A stretch of 64,000 nt of DNA, from contig JAFFSR010000316.1 in the NCBI GenBank assembly GCA_017163975.1, positions 1,152,001 to 1,216,000 on the forward strand, written 5' to 3'. Source of the DNA: Anastatus disparis. Taxonomy: Eukaryota > Arthropoda > Insecta > Hymenoptera > Eupelmidae. Shown here one piece after another: positions 59,273 through 64,000 of the stretch (its first letter is position 1; each line of letters opens with the position of its first letter). The notes under the pieces were generated by a model. That model made no database searches and was not told the origin of the DNA. It was given only the letters and a program-made list of their open reading frames with translations. The translations under genes and the position numbers were made by a program.

Positions 59273-59530
59273 TTAAACCACATCTGAAATGTTTCTATTT
59301 GAAATCAGCATAAGATTACCTTTTCCACCTATGATAATGCCAGCAGTTTTATTTTTATTAGCGCTTTCTATTATTTTTCCCGAGCATTTCTTAAAATTAC
59401 CTAAAATTAAGCTTTTCTTTACAATGTGTTTTGTCGCACCTGAATTTACTAGAAATGTTATATTATTGTTAGTATTTGTTATGTTATTATTGTTTAACAC
59501 CTGAGCCTGAGGCGCCACTTCTTCTCTGGA
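59273..59530 (-). pseudogene. Ty1/copia protease region
   Basis: FLVNSGATKHIV near 59450 is the protease motif with the catalytic Asp replaced by Asn (usual DSGAT). It is preceded by an Asn/Thr-rich linker and followed by the ANKNKTAGIIIGGKG loop. Upstream, at about 59570-59520, FYYCNKITERKGTECFQ is a decayed zinc knuckle from the gag end. Confidence 0.82.
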
Positions 59531-59539
59531 AACATTCAG

Positions 59540-60118
59540 TTCCTTTGCGTTCTGTTATTTTGTTACAATAATAGAACCATGAATGGTACTGAATGAGTTA
59601 GCATTCAGCTTGGGCAAGCCTCATTTTGTTGCACTAGTAACAAAATGTTAAATCCAGATAACATCCTGACACTAACGAGTAAAAGGCAGACCTCTTTTCC
59701 TCTGTGGAGAGCTTCTCTGTTGGATTACTATTCTTATAATCCCTAATAATTTCTTCGAAGCTATTAATAAATAACTCAATTTTTTTCCCGTTTTAATCTT
59801 TAATTTGTATAATTTAGCCCTTACTGAAGTTGCTATTACATTAATTTCTATTTTTTTGCTTTCTTTTATTTTATTTAAAATTTCAACAGGGTCTTTTGAA
59901 TTTAGTATCTTTTTGTGATAATTTTCATCTAATTTACTAATTATAATATCTCTTATCAATCTTTTACGTTTTTCTATTTTATCTAAATTAAAATTTAACG
60001 TGTTTGTATTTTCTTGATCTAAGACATCTGATAGGTTTGACGCTCTTAACTCTGAGTCTAGATAATCCAGCCGGAGATGCAATCCAGTCTTTGAAGTTAA
60101 CTCGTAATTTCTTTTCAT
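59540..60118 (-). pseudogene. Ty1/copia gag region
   Basis: A 148-codon frame from 60118 has LRLDYLDSELRASN, then KRKRLIRDIIISKLDENYHKKI and EILNKIKESKKIEINV, followed by RAKLYKLKIKTG, the conserved copia gag block. A frame change near 59780 and stops follow before the zinc knuckle. Confidence 0.8.
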
Positions 60119-60199
60119 TGACAGCTTCTAACTATTAGTACTCCCTTCAATTGCTTTATGCATATTTTAAAATGTTTTATTTAAGTTTAATATAGTATC

Positions 60200-60565
60200 T
60201 CAATTAATATTATTATTCGATAAGTTAATTCTGGAAAGAGTATGTATAGTTTCATCTAGATCATCTCTAAAGTTATAAGCGGCAAAGTTCATAATAGGGA
60301 ATGTTACCTCCATGGCTTCACACTTCAGCATCTCCGCCTTCAGAATGTTAGCAGTGATGTTCTCTGCCTTAGACAAGACCTTTGCCACGTTATCCAACGT
60401 ATCTGCCATGACATTTTGTTTTGGTATCTTTCATCATCTATTTAAAATGATGCAGGAGCTCCAAATCATCCATTTGGATCCTCTGTGATGGAGGAATTAG
60501 CACGAATGGATGAGTATAACCTGGGCTGATTGGCGTCTGTCGCTCGGTGTCTTCTTTTTCAGCCA
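60200..60565 (-). pseudogene. Copia leader or N-terminal gag fragments
   Basis: An ATG at 60565 opens MAEKEDTERQTPISPGYTH with a stop after about 42 codons. A second frame from 60409 (MADTLDNVAKVLSKAEN) runs 69 codons. Their place directly before gag suggests its N-terminus in two frames, but neither piece has a motif I recognise. Confidence 0.45.
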
Positions 60566-61610
60566 TAATCAATAATTTATATGAGCCTCTGACTTCTGAA
60601 TTTTGTTTTAGTGTTTGGATTTTTATTGAGTTCTAAATAAAAACCACGTCCAAACTTCTTAATACAGAATCGTATATAGTATTACTATTTAAGAGATGGT
60701 GTCGTTGCTGGCAATTTCATCATTATCATTTTCCATTTTAACTTTTGTCTAACTTGTGAAAGAAAAACAATTGAAAATCAATTAGCTTAAATAATATTAT
60801 ATTCCTGAATTCATCCAAAACCGTACAAGTTGTTGCGTTGTATCAAGTAATGGGTCTAAAATTCAAATTTATAGAAGAAAAACTCTATTTTCTGGAGAAT
60901 AAAAAATTCGACTTTTGAAGAATATTCAATTAACTTCTATAAAAAATGTATTTATTTATCTGCATAACCGTAAAATTTAATACATTTTAAATAGTTTATT
61001 AAAATTCAAACAACAGTTTAATTTTTATTTTATCTAAGTAAAAATGAAGAAAATAAAATTAACTTCTGCATCAAAAATTTTAACGTCTTAAAGTACCAAA
61101 CACTCTTTTAATTTGCTGAAAAAAATATTCTAGTATACGCGAAATCGTACGACAAGTTAACGCGTTACTTTCATGATATATTTTGTCTATGTGCTCGTAG
61201 TACCAAATATATGCACTTTCTCTGCGTGAGTGTAATGCACGCTATCACACTATTAATGCGAGAGAGGCGATCACACACACACATATATAACATCGTTAAA
61301 CACATAAAAATATATGGCACCAGCACTATGAACATGTATATACATATCTGTATATATGTGTGTTAATAGCAATACAAGTATACCGAATGCAAGTGTCTTG
61401 TATTTTTAAATGTTGGTGGAACCAATACACTCAATGGAGCTTAACACCATCAACAACCGACTGTATGCACTCGTTTTCCTGAAATTTTTTTAAATTTTAT
61501 TTTTTCTTTATATTAAAAAAAAACATGCACTCGGTTCTAGAAAAACTTGACTTTTTTGCCGCGTATGCGGCTTTTTCTTAGAAAAAAAAAAAAAAAAATA
61601 ATTCCTTTTA
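60566..61610. other. Copia leader, no gene
   Basis: AT-rich with CA/TA simple sequence at about 61270-61370 and a GCCGCGTATGCGGC hairpin followed by T-runs at about 61558-61575. No coding signal. Confidence 0.5.
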
Positions 61611-62216
61611 GACCAGGCCGGAGTGGAATCTGTTACCGACCGAGTAACAATTGAGTTTTTTATTTACTCAAGTATTAATCGGTGTATCTTCCAATTAACC
61701 CTTTCAGTCATGCAATTCAATTCACTTTTTTCGTATGTATTTGTTTATAATAATAATTAATAGTTATAAATTTATAAAATATCATCAGCATTATAAATAG
61801 TAAGGCTATGTGTATCTGAAAATACAAAAAATCCAAGAATCAAGCATGATATTGCAAAAATATTGAGGTAAAAAAAAGAAAATTAGGTAGCCGATATATC
61901 GGCTCCTGTGACTGTAAGGGTTAAAAGTCAAGCGCATTAGATATTATTATTATGAAAATCTATGCACAAGAAAAAAAATTCTACCGCATTGTTTTTGAGA
62001 AAAGTAAGAAACGCCGAAGTAAATGTTTATGTTTATAATATTTTCGCGTTCCTTACTTTTCTCAAAAACAAAGCGGTAGATTTTTTTTTCTTGTGCATGT
62101 ATATTTGTAATAATAATATCTATTGCGCTTAACTTTCAATTTGCAAATACACCGATTAATACTTGAGTAAATAACAAAAATTTCCATTAGACAAGAACAG
62201 CGAATCCGGCCTGCTC
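61611..62216. mobile_element. MITE with GAGCAGGCCGG end, TTAA class, carrying a nested MITE
   Basis: The left end GACCAGGCCGGAGTGG and right end reversed GAGCAGGCCGGATTCGC are flanked by TTTA and TTAA. It shares the ACTCAAGTATTAAT, ATTAGATATTATTATT and GCACAAGAAAAAAAATTCT blocks with the sibling at 29910-30273. It is longer because of the nested element at 61699-61920. Confidence 0.85.
61699..61920. mobile_element. 222 bp piggyBac-like MITE nested in the previous MITE
   Basis: TTAA lies at 61695-61698 and 61921-61924. The ends are CCCTTTCAGTCA and, reversed, CCCTTACAGTCA. Inside the right end CCGATATATCGG is a perfect palindrome. The sibling MITE at about 29987 has one TTAA and no insert. 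Confidence 0.92.
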
Positions 62217-62732
62217 TTAATAAAAAAAATTTTTTAAAAAAAACGAAAGAGACCTTGATTGCACAAAAAAAATGTTGGCGAGAAATCGCACGTCGCGCGC
62301 CCCTAGTTAATACACATCTCTATCTCTCTCTCTTTTTACGTCTTCTCGCAATGTCCATCCATGTCAAATTTCACTTTTTTTTCTTTATATATAATTTCTA
62401 CTTCTGAATGAAACACACTCAAAAAAAAGGAAAACTCACGTTTGAATGTCTGATGCGACACACAAAACACTAAGAGAAGAGAGAGAAGAAAAGAAATGGC
62501 AATGTAGCATGCGCCCACCCCTTTAACACTTTTGTTATTTCAAAACACTTCTGAATGATAAAGAAGAAAAAAAATGCGACACAACAAATCACCTCTGAAT
62601 TTTATGGCATACAACTTCACATCTGAATAAAAAAGCCTTTGTTCTAAAAAACTGTATTAGTTTACCACGATGACAGTTCAAGAACAGCACTCACTCCTTT
62701 CTTTCTTCAAGGAAGAACTAAAGAATAAAATT

Positions 62733-62803
62733 GTGGCTGGGGTGATAACCTTGGTGGCACTCTTATCAGGTTCAGTGGTAAATTGTTGGAGCTATCTTCG
62801 ACA
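62733..62803 (-). repeat. Candidate copia 5' LTR
   Basis: It begins on the minus strand with TGTCGAAGATAG at 62803 and shares about 35 bp with the candidate 3' LTR. GTTAC follows outside, as it precedes the other LTR. The inner end near TGTGGCTGGGG (62733) is a guess. No clear primer-binding site follows. Confidence 0.4.
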
Positions 62804-62808
62804 GTTAC

Positions 62809-64000
62809 AATTTCTGCTATAATATTTTTCATAAGAAACCTTTTTAATTCTTAATAAATTAATTAAATAGTACAGAAATCCCATCTCTACTTCATGTTAT
62901 CGTCCAATGTACTTTCTACAATCACTGTTGCATCGACTCAGAATATAGAGTTAAATTTACTCCACATGCTATAGTTAAATTGACACTAACCCTACTTACT
63001 CCATATGAAGATTTATTCATACTGAAGTAGCCAATTCGTTTAACTAATTTTTTTTCAGTGTATAGTCGAAAAGAATGCGAATAATACAAGCTCATTGTAC
63101 ATAGCAATATAATTTAGTTCTTGTTAATGATAAAGAAATGAATTGTATGATTGAAACAATGAAATTGTTTGTCTCCATTTCAAACTGTTACGTCACGACG
63201 TATCTTTTAATTTCTTTCATTTATAATTTCTTTCATTTATAATTTTAAAATATCTTTACACGTCATGAACTAATTAAAACAGTTATTGAACAATAAAGGA
63301 ATTTGTCAAGCTAAACAGAAAAAGCGAAACAGTAAAGAAACTCGAAGTTTAATATTGGTCAATAAAACTCTTTAGTTAGCAGAATTATAAAATTAAGTAG
63401 TTCAAATCGACAACGAGTATTTCGAAATCACCGAGCGAATTCTAAAATCTTTGAGAAAACATATTATTAAAATTTAAGAAAATTTATAAATAAAAATTGA
63501 TGTAAAAGACAATAAATCTCATAAACAAATATGAGTATAAAAGCCAAATGAAACAAATGATAGTGGGATATTACCCCGGGTTTCTTATTGGTAATACGTT
63601 TACACTGCCCGTCAAGTTCTATATTTCAAAGCAATTGCTATTACTAAATATACATATATCGATTATTAAAATATATACGCGCATAAAAATCAATTGTATT
63701 AAAAGTGTTAAAAGATATCAATAAACCTCGAGGATCTATTTACATATCGTGCCTATTCATTTGTCTGCCCATACCCAGCACCAATCTACTTAAGGAGTAC
63801 TACAAGGTAAGAATATATGATTATTTATTAATATCATTATTTCAAAGTTTTGAATTTATCTTTTAATAATATTCAATTGTGAGAGCGATTTCGTTCAATT
63901 AAATATTGGTGGAGTTTTTCCACCACTAGATTCATACATCTTTATCTTTATGACATACATTTTATAAATAAATTCAATATTTCAAACGAACATAATTTAT
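62809..64000. other. No gene seen; AT-rich
   Basis: No frame above 61 codons, no inverted repeat and no RNA gene that I can support. Confidence 0.5.

Larger units (their letters stand above)
55375..62803 (-). mobile_element. Ty1/copia retrotransposon, minus strand, inactivated, with MITE insertions
   Basis: In minus-strand order: gag (60565-59530), protease, integrase, RT and RNase H (to 55952), which is the copia order. Candidate short LTRs are given separately, with GTTAC adjoining both outer edges (55370-55374 and 62804-62808). MITEs lie in the 3' UTR (55583) and in the leader (61611, itself holding 61699). Many frame breaks show it is dead. Identity is secure; the exact outer limits are not. 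Confidence 0.75.

Noticed and set aside
61558..61580. Bacterial-type intrinsic terminator (GCCGC hairpin plus T-run)
   Set aside because: The context is eukaryotic and the sequence is in a retroelement leader; a T-run after a 5-bp stem is common in such AT-rich DNA.
62336..62518. 60-codon minus frame with a hydrophobic start resembling a signal peptide
   Set aside because: A short T/C-rich tract in the copia leader gives Leu/Ser/Phe by composition, and nothing else supports a gene.

Overview
The window is AT-rich eukaryotic nuclear DNA made almost entirely of transposable elements and their remains. It shows (TA)n and (CA)n microsatellites, TTAA-targeting MITEs, Tc1/mariner-like, Jockey-like, BEL/Pao, Ty1/copia and Penelope-like elements. 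That mix fits an arthropod, most likely an insect, and Hymenoptera is plausible, but nothing here fixes the species. I see no intact host gene, no tRNA or rRNA gene, and no CRISPR array. Every long reading frame belongs to a mobile element, except two copies of a broken fragment of the largest subunit of RNA polymerase III.

Layout. 0-4.3 kb: small MITEs, a LINE ORF1 relic, a 1.08 kb foldback element and a gag-like relic with a perfect hairpin. 4.35-9.44 kb: a 5.1 kb element with inverted arms of about 1.8-2.0 kb, each carrying the same POLR3A (RPC1) C-terminal pseudogene. 11.0-18.5 kb: a Tc1/mariner-like element with long inverted repeats, holding a 4.4 kb DNA transposon of another type, whose transposase gene is itself split by a TTAA MITE. 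19.2-21.8 kb: two head-to-head LINE ORF1 relics and half a MITE. 22.5-30.3 kb: MITEs and a 3.5 kb palindrome. 32.0-33.5 kb: a satellite of about 165 bp units. 35.2-51.2 kb: a degenerate CCCATA array lying between two halves of what reads as one Jockey-like reverse transcriptase. The array is itself interrupted by a Penelope-like element and a full-length but broken BEL/Pao element, and it flips strand at about 50.35 kb. 53.8-54.7 kb: a GC-richer LTR- or promoter-like block. 55.4-62.8 kb: a broken Ty1/copia element on the minus strand, loaded with MITEs. 62.8-64 kb: no recognisable feature.

The most informative signal is stratigraphic. At least five MITE insertions can be checked against an empty site inside this same window, either a reading frame that closes across the insertion or a paired inverted arm that lacks it. 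They define two target-site classes (TTAA, and a 3-bp duplication next to a C[A/C]AGGAGAG terminus) and give a relative order of insertions.
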